Source of the DNA: CAXBNB01 sp040222275
GTDB lineage: Bacteria; Bacteroidota; Bacteroidia; Cytophagales; Cyclobacteriaceae
DNA: 64,000 bases
Direction of reading: 5' to 3'
NCBI GenBank assembly: GCA_040222275.1
Contig: JAVKDJ010000049.1
Location: 62,001-126,000 of the forward strand
This document shows positions 36,036-44,354 of the stretch, piece by piece. The position numbers were made by a program, and so were the translations under genes. Numbering within the stretch: the stretch's first letter is position 1; each line of letters begins with the position of its first letter. Under the pieces are notes generated by a model. The model made no database searches. It was not told where the DNA came from and saw nothing but the letters and a program-made list of their open reading frames with translations.

Positions 36036-37511
36036 TCAGACTGGACTCAGCTGCAAGTAATGTTGGTACAGTTTCAAAATATCCTCAACATAGGCAATGG
36101 GTTCCGTGCACCTGCAATATCCAAATTTTACGGTTTCGTCCTTGAAATATTGAGGTTTGGATTTTGACAACAGCAGTTCAGCCACATTGCCTTCCCAAAT
36201 GGTGGGGTCTTTGCCATATTTTTTTGCCAACCGCACAGCATCTTGCACATGGCCTTGCCCCACATTATAGGACGCCAAAATAAATTTTTGCCTTTCCAGG
36301 CTGTCGGGAACGATATCTTTCCATATACCCTGAAGCCATTTGAGGTGTTGGGTGCCTGCCCTTATGTTTTCCGCTGGGTTGCGCAGGTCTTTGACACCAT
36401 ATTCTTTGCCATTGATCGGCAGCAATTGCATCAAGCCAATGGCACCAGCCCAGGATACTGCACCTGGATCAAACTTGGATTCTTTGGAAATTTGTGCAGC
36501 CAGTAGCCTCCAATCCCATCCAACTTCGGTTGCGGCTATTTTGATCAGGCTGTCGTATGGCGAAATGCTCTTGCTGTCTATGGAAAAGTAATCACTTTCC
36601 AGCCTGGATTTGCTTTTCAGTGTACTTCGAAAATATTTATCATATATGGCATAATACTCAGGCCTTTTTTTCATCTGGTAAATCCACTCATTTAACGCCA
36701 GGCGCAATGAATCCGCATTTTTCCGTACCCCCCAGGCGATCTGTTGAGGCAGGCTGATTGGAGTTTTGATGTCAATATTGGGATAATACCTTGCATTCAC
36801 CAACGCGATATCCTCATCGGCCACTGTCAGGTCTATTGCCCCCTCTGCCACTTTCCGAATGATGCCCTCTGTCTCTACATCAGAATACTCCTCTATGATG
36901 AGGATGTCGCCCCCAATTTCATCTGCCAGGTTTCTCAGCCTTGAAACATAGGCCGAACTCTTTCTTACATAAATTTCCTTTCCTATCAGTTCTATTGGCG
37001 TCCGGATCATTGTGCGTTCTATCTCATGCAGCTTCATCTGCCGCCAGTTGTCCGGTTTTCTCTGCACCAGCACTTGCCTCACAATGTTATGGTAATCGGT
37101 AAAACCAATGCGTTCGCGTCTTTCTTTGGTAACAGTGAGGTTGTAGGCCATAATGTCGCCTTCTCCACGGTTGAGCTTCGCAAAACCTTCCTCCAAATCC
37201 GGGGTAATGTCAAACCTCAATTCCAGGTTCATAGAGTCGGCAAATATTGAAAGCAACTCATATTCATAACCCATCGGGCGCCCCTTGTACAAGAAAAGGC
37301 CAGTAGAGCTATTGTCCATTATGGCAGTAATGTATCCTCGTTGGCGGATTTGATCCAGGTCAAGGTCGGCAATTGTTTCTACAAATTCCTTGTTGTCTTG
37401 GGATGCTATATTGCCCTGTCCCGATCTTTTACAACCAAACATCCCAAGGAGCATACTCAAGGAAATGGCTAAAAAAATGTGAAACGTAGTAAAAAAAGCC
37501 CTTGGCGTCAT
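36036..37511 (-). CDS. mltF: MltF-type membrane-bound lytic transglycosylase lipoprotein
   Basis: Peptidoglycan-cleaving lytic transglycosylase with an N-terminal periplasmic-binding (SBP_bac_3) domain, the MltF architecture, 491 residues. ATG 37511 gives MTPRAFFTTFHIFLAISLSM then LLGMFGCKRS, a lipobox with Cys; the frame also opens two codons earlier at a TTG. The binding-protein-like domain spans about 45-290 (LDQIRQRGYITAIMDNSSTG; GEGDIMAYNLTVTKERRERI). The SLT domain follows, with catalytic Glu in AAQISKESKFDPGAVSWAGA, then GLMQLLP and ASYNVGQGHV. In MltF the binding domain senses muropeptides and regulates the lytic domain; the same is inferred here. Located in the periplasm or outer membrane. 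Confidence 0.93.
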   Translation of the reverse strand: MTPRAFFTTFHIFLAISLSMLLGMFGCKRSGQGNIASQDNKEFVETIADLDLDQIRQRGYITAIMDNSSTGLFLYKGRPMGYEYELLSIFADSMNLELRFDITPDLEEGFAKLNRGEGDIMAYNLTVTKERRERIGFTDYHNIVRQVLVQRKPDNWRQMKLHEIERTMIRTPIELIGKEIYVRKSSAYVSRLRNLADEIGGDILIIEEYSDVETEGIIRKVAEGAIDLTVADEDIALVNARYYPNIDIKTPISLPQQIAWGVRKNADSLRLALNEWIYQMKKRPEYYAIYDKYFRSTLKSKSRLESDYFSIDSKSISPYDSLIKIAATEVGWDWRLLAAQISKESKFDPGAVSWAGAIGLMQLLPINGKEYGVKDLRNPAENIRAGTQHLKWLQGIWKDIVPDSLERQKFILASYNVGQGHVQDAVRLAKKYGKDPTIWEGNVAELLLSKSKPQYFKDETVKFGYCRCTEPIAYVEDILKLYQHYLQLSPV

Positions 37512-37590
37512 AGGCAAAATGAATTGGTCATTCCCTTAATTTACACCAGAAATCAGAATTCACCAAGTAATCCACCAGTGTAGGAGTCGG

Positions 37591-38358
37591 CTAAATAGAA
37601 AAGTTTGTCAGAAATCTTTTGATAAATCCGGTAGTCTCGGCTTCTTTTTCAATAAATCCCATGTGTCCGGTTTCCGAAAGTACGAGGGAATCTCCATTGT
37701 TGATCTGCGAAATAAGTTCCAAAGACTGGGCGATTGGAACAGCATTGTCATTTTCCCCGGCGATGATGAAGACCGGCTTTTCTAATTTGGAAAAAACATC
37801 CGTAGTGTCCATCCGGTTTTTCATGGCCCGGCTATAGGCTATGAAAGTATCGAGCGGGGTTTTGGCAGCCTCTTTCTTCAAGCCTTCCATTTCCTCCACA
37901 AACAGGGAATGGTTTTTTGCATAAAACAAGTTTGGCACAAAACCTTTGGAAAACGAAGACATGCCATGGGTGCTGACATGTTCTATGCCTTTTTCCCGGG
38001 TTTCCTTCTTTTCCAGGCTATCAGGAAAAGCTGTGGAGTGGAACAGTCCAATCCCAAGCACACTTTCAGTATATTTGGAAGCATAGGCCATGGCCACATA
38101 CCCGCCCAGGGAATGGCCAATGATGAAACATGCGCTGATATCGAGCCCTTTGAGCAAATGGTGAATGGAAGTGGCTACATCAGTCAGGCTTAGGTCGGGG
38201 GTTGTCAGGGGGCTTTTTCCAAAGCCCGGCAAATCGATCAAAATCACCTGATGTTTCTTTGCTAGTTCCTGTCTCAGGTTGCCCCAGATAGCAGAAGTTT
38301 CGCAAAACCCATGAATAAGCAAAATCGGGCTACCTTCCCCTGAAACTTCAAAATGCAT
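37591..38358 (-). CDS. Alpha/beta-fold hydrolase
   Basis: A 255-residue alpha/beta hydrolase from ATG 38358. The start is set just 10 bases after the dxs stop; a longer frame would overlap dxs and begin with unconserved residues. The oxyanion region ILLIHGFCETSAIWG, the nucleophile elbow IGHSLGGYVAMAYA (Ser), the acid in IAGENDNAVP and the catalytic His in SETGHMGFIEKE are present, giving a complete triad. The substrate cannot be told from the sequence; family members include esterases, lipases and C-C hydrolases. Its position after dxs suggests co-transcription, with no proven link to isoprenoid synthesis. Confidence 0.88.
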   Translation of the reverse strand: MHFEVSGEGSPILLIHGFCETSAIWGNLRQELAKKHQVILIDLPGFGKSPLTTPDLSLTDVATSIHHLLKGLDISACFIIGHSLGGYVAMAYASKYTESVLGIGLFHSTAFPDSLEKKETREKGIEHVSTHGMSSFSKGFVPNLFYAKNHSLFVEEMEGLKKEAAKTPLDTFIAYSRAMKNRMDTTDVFSKLEKPVFIIAGENDNAVPIAQSLELISQINNGDSLVLSETGHMGFIEKEAETTGFIKRFLTNFSI

Positions 38359-38368
38359 AGTTTCGGCT

Positions 38369-40282
38369 TTAAGCTGGAACGGATTCCACAAGTTTTTTGG
38401 CAGTTTCGAATATTCCTTCTGAATCAAAACCACATTGCTTGTGAAGCTGTAGCTGGGTGCCATGCTCGATGATATCGTCAGGGATTCCCAGGCGAACTAC
38501 CTTGCTTTGGTAATTGTTATCTGCCATAAATTCCAAAATGGCACTTCCAAACCCTCCCTGTAGGCATCCATCCTCCACTGTGATCAGGTGCTTGTATTTT
38601 TTGCAAATTTGATGAAGTAACTTTTCGTCCAATGGCTTGGCAAACCTCATGTCATAGTGCGCGGCATCAATTCCCTCTTCTTCCAGGGCTGTGCAAGCTT
38701 CCACCGCATAGTTGCCGATATGTCCCAGTGTGAGGATCGCAAGGTTTTCTCCATCACGTACCATCCTTCCGGTTCCTACTTCTATTTCTTCGCAGGGAGT
38801 TCGCCAGTTCGGCATTACCCCTTGTCCCCTGGGGTATCTGATCGTGAAGGCACCCTCTCGGGGCAGTTGGGCAGTGTACATCAGGTTTCTTAGCTCGCTT
38901 TCATTCATAGGTGCCGACACCACCATATTGGGCAGGCACCTCATGTAGGCAATATCATAATTGCCATGGTGAGTGGGGCCATCAGCTCCTGCAAATCCTG
39001 CGCGATCCAAACAAAATACCACGTGCAGGTTTTGGATACATACATCGTGGATGACCTGGTCATAGGCCCTTTGCATAAAAGTGCTGTAGATGTTGCAGAA
39101 GGGCACCATACCCTGAGTAGCAAGACCGGCAGAAAATGTAACGGCATGTTGCTCGGCAATACCCACATCAAAAGCCCTTTCCGGCATGGCTTTCATCATG
39201 ATATTCATAGACGAGCCAGAAGGCATTGCCGGGGTAATGCCCATTATTTTGTCATTCTTTTCGGCCAACTCTACTATAGTATGCCCAAATACCTCCTGGT
39301 ATTTGGGGGCCTGAGGGGTATCAAATACTTTTTTGTGTACTTTGCCTGTCACCTTATCAAAGGTACCCGGTGCGTGCCACTTGGTCTGGTCTTTTTCTGC
39401 CTCGGCATATCCTTTGCCTTTCACGGTAACGCAGTGCAGGATTTTGGGGCCCTGAATGTTTTTCAGGTCCTTCATCACGCTTACCAGGTGGTTGACATCA
39501 TGGCCATCTATCGGGCCAAAATACCTCAGGTTCAGCGATTCGAAGAGGTTGCTTTGCTTTAATAAAAATGATTTGATGCTGGATTCAAAACTTGCCACAA
39601 TTTCCCTGGCGTTAGGGCCAAATTTGCTCACTTTCCCAAGTACATTCCATACCTCATCCCTAAACTTGTTGTAGGTTTTGGAGGTGGTAATGTCGGTCAG
39701 ATAGTCTTTTAACGCCCCAACATTAGGGTCGATAGACATGCAATTGTCATTCAACACTATGAGCAGGTTCGAATTTGAGACGCCTGCGTGGTTCATGGCT
39801 TCAAAAGCCAACCCTGCCGTCATCGCCCCATCACCTATCACGGCTATGTGGTGCTTTTCTTCTTCGCCTTTATATTTGGAAGCCTCGGCCATACCCAATG
39901 CTGCTGAAATAGATGTGGACGAATGGCCAACACCAAAAGCATCATAGGGGCTTTCACTCCTCTTTGGAAACCCGGAAAGGCCCTGATATACCCTGTTAGT
40001 ATGAAAAGTGTCTTTGCGGCCTGTCAGTATTTTGTGCCCGTATGCCTGATGCCCTACATCCCAAATCAATTGGTCATGAGGTGTGTTGAACACATAATGC
40101 AGGGCAATTGTCATTTCCGTCACACCAAGGCTGGCACCAAAATGCCCCCCATAAATCGACACAGTATCGATTATGTATTGCCTCAACTCCTGAGATAGCT
40201 GCACCAATTGGGTTTGGTCCAGTTTTTTAAGGTCATCAGGATTGTCGATAGTGGCGAGAAGCTTCCCAGGCTGTATGAGCAT
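38369..40282 (-). CDS. dxs: 1-deoxy-D-xylulose-5-phosphate synthase
   Basis: Thiamine-diphosphate enzyme condensing pyruvate and glyceraldehyde-3-phosphate, the first step of the MEP pathway. It has 637 residues, full length. The N-terminal MLIQPGKLLATIDNPDDLKK fits Bacteroidota homologs. The ThDP motif is GDGAMTAGLAFEAMNHAG followed by NDNCMSIDPNVG; active-site landmarks include YGGHFGASLGVTE, GIAEQHAVTFSAGLA and DRAGFAGADGPTHHG. The C-terminal transketolase domain is intact. A promoter-like TAGATTTA (40295-40288) with TTTG 20 bases upstream sits immediately before the ATG, so the mRNA may have almost no 5' leader. Confidence 0.98.
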   Translation of the reverse strand: MLIQPGKLLATIDNPDDLKKLDQTQLVQLSQELRQYIIDTVSIYGGHFGASLGVTEMTIALHYVFNTPHDQLIWDVGHQAYGHKILTGRKDTFHTNRVYQGLSGFPKRSESPYDAFGVGHSSTSISAALGMAEASKYKGEEEKHHIAVIGDGAMTAGLAFEAMNHAGVSNSNLLIVLNDNCMSIDPNVGALKDYLTDITTSKTYNKFRDEVWNVLGKVSKFGPNAREIVASFESSIKSFLLKQSNLFESLNLRYFGPIDGHDVNHLVSVMKDLKNIQGPKILHCVTVKGKGYAEAEKDQTKWHAPGTFDKVTGKVHKKVFDTPQAPKYQEVFGHTIVELAEKNDKIMGITPAMPSGSSMNIMMKAMPERAFDVGIAEQHAVTFSAGLATQGMVPFCNIYSTFMQRAYDQVIHDVCIQNLHVVFCLDRAGFAGADGPTHHGNYDIAYMRCLPNMVVSAPMNESELRNLMYTAQLPREGAFTIRYPRGQGVMPNWRTPCEEIEVGTGRMVRDGENLAILTLGHIGNYAVEACTALEEEGIDAAHYDMRFAKPLDEKLLHQICKKYKHLITVEDGCLQGGFGSAILEFMADNNYQSKVVRLGIPDDIIEHGTQLQLHKQCGFDSEGIFETAKKLVESVPA

Positions 40283-40287
40283 AACTT

Positions 40288-40319
40288 TAAATCTAATGTG
40301 ATTCTACCTAAGCACCAAA
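40288..40319 (-). promoter_or_regulatory. Possible dxs promoter
   Basis: Minus-strand TAGATTTA (40295-40288, one mismatch to TAnnTTTG) with TTTG at 40319-40316, spacing 20. It lies only 6 bases from the dxs ATG, implying a very short leader. Confidence 0.4.
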
Positions 40320-40450
40320 TCACAGGATTAACATTTTCCAAAGCGCAAAACTAGAATAACTGAACCAGATCGTAGCATAAATTGGTTAAAATCCGGCGGG
40401 AGCTACTATTGTTCTTTGAGTTTAACGAATGGAATATTTGAGTCTTTTTA

Positions 40451-40711
40451 CTACTTCACCTCCTCATAGTCCACAAAATCACCGCCTTTGAAGTCGCTTT
40501 TGGAAGACTTGCCTTTTTGTGAGTCCGATGGAATGTAGTCGATATTTACATTTCCATCGGAAGGTTTTTTATATTGTTGCCGCTGGTAATTTTGCTGCGA
40601 CTGCTGTTGGTGCTTTTTGACAAAACCCGAAAACAGCATTTTCATAATGAAGCCTCCGACTTTCACAAAAATAAAAATGACCAGAAATATTATCAATAAG
40701 AGTTTAAACAT
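40451..40711 (-). CDS. DUF4834-family small membrane protein
   Basis: An 86-residue protein with one hydrophobic N-terminal segment (MFKLLLIIFLVIFIFVKVGG) followed by a Gln/Lys-rich, probably disordered cytosolic part (HQQQSQQNYQRQQYKKPSDG) and an acidic end with NVNIDYIPSD and GGDFVDYEEVK. The layout and the terminal DY(I/V) motifs match the DUF4834 family of Bacteroidota, for which no function is known. It lies 12 bases downstream of carB on the same strand and is probably co-transcribed with it. Confidence 0.85.
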   Translation of the reverse strand: MFKLLLIIFLVIFIFVKVGGFIMKMLFSGFVKKHQQQSQQNYQRQQYKKPSDGNVNIDYIPSDSQKGKSSKSDFKGGDFVDYEEVK

Positions 40712-40723
40712 ACCTCTTTTTAC

Positions 40724-43537
40724 TTATCGACTTAGGTATAGGTTTCGCTCACTATAGATTTTCATAAAATAATCATCCATCAGGTCGTCTATAAAGTAGA
40801 TCGCTTCCCCGGTAGATTTCATTTCCGGCCCTAGCTCTTTGTTCACATTGGGGAATTTATGAAAGGAGAATACCGGTTCCTTGATGGCATAGCCATTTTT
40901 GTAAGGCTTGAAATCAAAGTCTTTTACTTTCTTTTCGCCCAGCATTACTTTAGTGGCATAATTCACATAAGGTTCCCTGTAGGCTTTACAAATGAAAGGC
41001 ACAGTACGTGAAGCCCGTGGGTTGGCTTCTATGATATAGACCTTGTCATTTTTGATGGCAAACTGTATATTGATCAAGCCCACTGTATCCAATGCTTTGG
41101 CTATTTTGATGGTATATTCTTCAATTTGCCTCATCACAAAGTCGCCCAGGTTATAGGGGGGCAGCACCGCATAAGAATCTCCCGAGTGAATGCCGGCAGG
41201 TTCGATGTGCTGCATTATGCCTATAATATACACATCTTCTCCATCACAGATTGCGTCAGCTTCAGCCTCTATGGCGCCTTCCAAAAAGTGGTCGAGCAAT
41301 ATGCGGCCATCTGGTTTGTCCTTCATCAGGTTCACCACATGCTCTTCCATCTCCTGCTCATTGATCACAATCTTCATGCTCTGGCCACCCAAAACATAAC
41401 TGGGTCGTACCAGCAAAGGAAAGCCTATCTCTTTAGACAACTCTATCGCCTGGTCGGCATCTTCCACTGTTCCGTATGGAGGATAAGGTATTTCCAATTC
41501 TTTAAGCAAATCAGAAAAACGTCCTCTGTCTTCTGCAAGGTCCAGCGCTTCAAAGCTTGTACCTATCACCTTGATACCGTATCGGGTGAATTTCTCTGCC
41601 AGTTTCAATGCCGTCTGACCGCCCAACTGCACAATCACCCCAAGTGGCTTTTCGTGCAAGATGATGTCATAAATGTGTTCCCAAAATACCGGCTCGAAAT
41701 AGAGCTTGTCGGCAATATCGAAATCGGTCGATACTGTTTCGGGGTTGCAATTGATCATGATGGTTTCATACCCACACTCCTTTGCAGCCAATACACCGTG
41801 CACACAGGAATAGTCAAACTCAATACCTTGCCCTATACGGTTGGGGCCAGATCCCAATACTATTATTTTTTTCTTGTCAGAGGGTGTGGATTCATTTTCA
41901 TCATCGAATGAAGAGTAGTAGTATGGCGTTTGCGCTTCAAACTCAGCCGCGCAGGTATCTACCAGCTTATACACCCTCTTGATGCCCTGATCGTTTCGTC
42001 TGGTATATACCTCACTCTCAAGACACTTGAGCAGGTGTGCTATTTGCCTGTCGGCATAGCCCTTTTCTTTGGCAGTTTTCAGCAGTTGCTTTGGCAGGCT
42101 GTCCAGTGTATGTTTTTCGATTTCCTTTTCCAGCAGGATCATTTCCTCTATTTGGTGTAGGAACCAATCGTCAATTTTGCTGAGTTTTTTGATGGTCTTG
42201 AATGGAATCCCCATCTTGAACGCATCATAGATATGGAAAAGCCTGTTCCAGCTTGGGTTTTCCAGGCTGTAGAGGATTTCCTGCTGGTCTTGCAACTCAC
42301 GGCCATCGGCCCCCAGGCCATTCCTCTTGATCTCCAGCGATTGACAAGCCTTTTGCAATGCTTCCTGGAAATTCCGGCCTATACCCATGGCTTCACCTAC
42401 GGATTTCATTTGTAGGCCGAGCTTCCTGTCAGATCCCTGGAACTTGTCAAAATTCCAACGGGGTATTTTCACAATCACATAGTCCAACGCCGGTTCAAAG
42501 AAGGCAGAAGTAGTCTTTGTGATTTGGTTTTTCAGTTCATCGAGGTTGTAGCCAATAGCGAGCTTCGCAGCTATTTTTGCTATCGGGTATCCAGTGGCTT
42601 TGGAAGCCAATGCCGAAGAACGTGACACCCTTGGGTTGATTTCTATACCAATGATTTGGTCGTTTTCAGGATGTACCGAGAATTGGACGTTGCATCCGCC
42701 AGCAAACTGGCCTATGGCGTTCATCATCCGCTTGGCCAGGTTTCGCATTTCCTGATACACCGTATCCGGCAGGGTCATGGCTGGTGCCACCGTAATGGAA
42801 TCCCCAGTATGCACACCCATGGGATCAAAGTTTTCGATAGAGCATATAATGATGATGTTGCCGATATTGTCGCGTAGCAGCTCCAGCTCATATTCTTTCC
42901 ACCCCAAAATACTCTGCTCCACCAAAACTTCATGGATTGGAGAGGCTTGTAAGCCAGCATTCAGGGCTTTGTCAAAATCTTCAGGGTCGTTTACAAACCC
43001 ACCTCCAAAACCACCAAGGGTATAGGATGGGCGGATAACCAGTGGAAAACCTATTTCCTGGGCAATTTCTTTTCCTTTCAGAAAGGAAGTGGCAGTTTCC
43101 CCTTTACAGACGTTCACGCCAATTTCCTGCATTTTCAAACGGAATTTCTCCCTGTCTTCGGTTGTCTCAATGGCCTTGATATCCACACCGATCATACGGA
43201 CATTGTACTTTTCCCAAATACCTGCCGCCTCACAGTCTATCGCCAGGTTGAGTGCTGTTTGGCCACCCATGGTGGGTAAAACGGCATCTATCTGGTGCAA
43301 TTCCAGGATTTCTTTGATTGACTTCTTGGTAAGGGGTTTGAGATAGATATTGTCAGCTGTGACACTATCGGTCATTATAGTCGCCGGATTGGAATTTATC
43401 AGGGTTACTTCTATTCCTTCCTCTCGAAGTGAACGGGCAGCCTGGGTGCCGGAGTAATCAAATTCACAAGCCTGACCAATGATGATTGGCCCGCTACCGA
43501 TTATCAAAACTGACTTTATGCTATTGTCTTTTGGCAT
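40724..43537 (-). CDS. carB: Carbamoyl-phosphate synthase large subunit lacking the MGS domain
   Basis: Large subunit of carbamoyl-phosphate synthase, making carbamoyl phosphate for arginine and pyrimidines. At 937 residues it is shorter than the 1073 of E. coli. Both ATP-grasp halves are present: first SVLIIGSGPIIIGQACEFDY with GGQTALNLA, second IIVLGSGPNRIGQGIEFDYS with VIVQLGGQTALKLAEKF; an oligomerisation region lies between. The protein ends soon after GPEMKSTGEAIYF, where the allosteric MGS-like domain would begin, so UMP/ornithine-type control by that domain is absent. Short forms are known in Bacteroidota, so this is not a broken gene. carA is not in the window. Confidence 0.97.
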   Translation of the reverse strand: MPKDNSIKSVLIIGSGPIIIGQACEFDYSGTQAARSLREEGIEVTLINSNPATIMTDSVTADNIYLKPLTKKSIKEILELHQIDAVLPTMGGQTALNLAIDCEAAGIWEKYNVRMIGVDIKAIETTEDREKFRLKMQEIGVNVCKGETATSFLKGKEIAQEIGFPLVIRPSYTLGGFGGGFVNDPEDFDKALNAGLQASPIHEVLVEQSILGWKEYELELLRDNIGNIIIICSIENFDPMGVHTGDSITVAPAMTLPDTVYQEMRNLAKRMMNAIGQFAGGCNVQFSVHPENDQIIGIEINPRVSRSSALASKATGYPIAKIAAKLAIGYNLDELKNQITKTTSAFFEPALDYVIVKIPRWNFDKFQGSDRKLGLQMKSVGEAMGIGRNFQEALQKACQSLEIKRNGLGADGRELQDQQEILYSLENPSWNRLFHIYDAFKMGIPFKTIKKLSKIDDWFLHQIEEMILLEKEIEKHTLDSLPKQLLKTAKEKGYADRQIAHLLKCLESEVYTRRNDQGIKRVYKLVDTCAAEFEAQTPYYYSSFDDENESTPSDKKKIIVLGSGPNRIGQGIEFDYSCVHGVLAAKECGYETIMINCNPETVSTDFDIADKLYFEPVFWEHIYDIILHEKPLGVIVQLGGQTALKLAEKFTRYGIKVIGTSFEALDLAEDRGRFSDLLKELEIPYPPYGTVEDADQAIELSKEIGFPLLVRPSYVLGGQSMKIVINEQEMEEHVVNLMKDKPDGRILLDHFLEGAIEAEADAICDGEDVYIIGIMQHIEPAGIHSGDSYAVLPPYNLGDFVMRQIEEYTIKIAKALDTVGLINIQFAIKNDKVYIIEANPRASRTVPFICKAYREPYVNYATKVMLGEKKVKDFDFKPYKNGYAIKEPVFSFHKFPNVNKELGPEMKSTGEAIYFIDDLMDDYFMKIYSERNLYLSR

Positions 43538-43569
43538 GGTATTGCTCTGGGGGTTGGTACAAATTGGCG

Positions 43570-43600
43570 CAAATTTAGAATAGAAAGTATTAGATTAAAA
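43570..43600 (-). promoter_or_regulatory. carB promoter
   Basis: Minus-strand TAAATTTG (43577-43570) is a full TAnnTTTG match, with TTTT (one mismatch to TTTG) exactly 19 bases upstream at 43600-43597. The predicted RNA start is near 43563, about 26 bases before the ATG. Confidence 0.6.
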
Positions 43601-43663
43601 GGCAAACCGAATACAAATTTTTATTATTCGGGCAATTAGTGCATTTTGGTTTTGTTATTCTTT

Positions 43664-43691
43664 TTTGATTCGGCCAATGGGGTTACATTTG
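43664..43691 (+). promoter_or_regulatory. Promoter of the 43716 lipoprotein gene
   Basis: TACATTTG (43684-43691) matches TAnnTTTG. A T-run with TTTG at 43664-43667 (spacing 16; the TTTT at 43661 gives 19) could serve as the -33 box. The implied start near 43697 leaves a leader of about 20 bases and rules out the upstream TTG at 43665 as start codon. Confidence 0.5.
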
Positions 43692-43715
43692 GCGCCTGTT
43701 TTATACCAAGTATAT

Positions 43716-44150
43716 ATGCAACATAGGAAAGTATTGGTGGCCTTTTTGGCCATTGCGCTAGCAACCATTTCGGCCTGTAACAGCAAAAAGGACAAAGAGG
43801 GAAAATCCAATGAGGCCACCATAGATGTAGTGGGTACCTGGGAAGCCCAATGGGTAACAGACCCTGCCTCTTACCCAGATGTGGACCCATCAGTGAAGTT
43901 TACCATGAACGGGGAGTTTGAATTTAAGCCCGGCGGACAGGTGACAATATCGGCTTTCGGCCACAAGGGATGCATTTTCAGTAGCGATACCCTGGTGCAC
44001 TCCCTGTATTGGAAGCTCCGAAATGACACCCTGAAACTCGTAAACGAAAACGACATCCACGGAATGACTTATTCAGTGCTGGCACTTTCGTCAGAAGAAA
44101 TGAAACTCCAGCTCATGGATGACATTTTTCTTAATTTGAATAAAAAATAA
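43716..44150 (+). CDS. Small predicted lipoprotein, function unknown
   Basis: A 144-residue lipoprotein from ATG 43716: MQHRKVLVAFLAIALATISA then CNSKKDKEGKS, a clear lipobox followed by a Lys/Glu-rich spacer. The body (VVGTWEAQWVTDPASYPDVD; VKFTMNGEFEFKPGGQVTIS; FLNLNKK at the end) looks like a small beta-barrel or lipocalin-like domain: it opens with the GTWE pattern and has FSSDTLVHSLYWKLRNDTLK in the middle, a common form in Bacteroidota lipoproteins. No firm family was recognised. Single-gene unit, divergent from carB. Confidence 0.8.
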   Translation: MQHRKVLVAFLAIALATISACNSKKDKEGKSNEATIDVVGTWEAQWVTDPASYPDVDPSVKFTMNGEFEFKPGGQVTISAFGHKGCIFSSDTLVHSLYWKLRNDTLKLVNENDIHGMTYSVLALSSEEMKLQLMDDIFLNLNKK

Positions 44151-44354
44151 ATTTCCACATCCCGGTAAAAGCTGGTCTTTTCACAGCTGTACGCAAAATC
44201 CAGTGCTAAATAATTTGCAGCCGGACTCATTCCTTTAATTTTACTATATAATAACCTCAAAGCTCATTTAGCTTTTATAACTTTATGAAGTTTCTGTATT
44301 TGAGGTAAAACCCCAAATTGAAATTTAAGGCTCAAAAATTAAACTTTTAGACTC

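Noticed and set aside
38358..38463. N-terminal extension of the alpha/beta hydrolase into dxs
   Set aside because: The extra 35 residues match no family N-terminus and lie within the dxs coding end; ATG 38358 starts MHFEVSGEGSPILLIHG as expected.
41126..41911. 261-codon plus-strand ORF inside carB
   Set aside because: Opposite to a highly conserved coding frame with intact ATP-grasp motifs, amino acid content is that of an antisense shadow.
40724..43537. carB as truncated pseudogene because it is 136 residues shorter than in E. coli
   Set aside because: Both ATP-grasp halves and their ends are intact and short CarB is usual in Bacteroidota.
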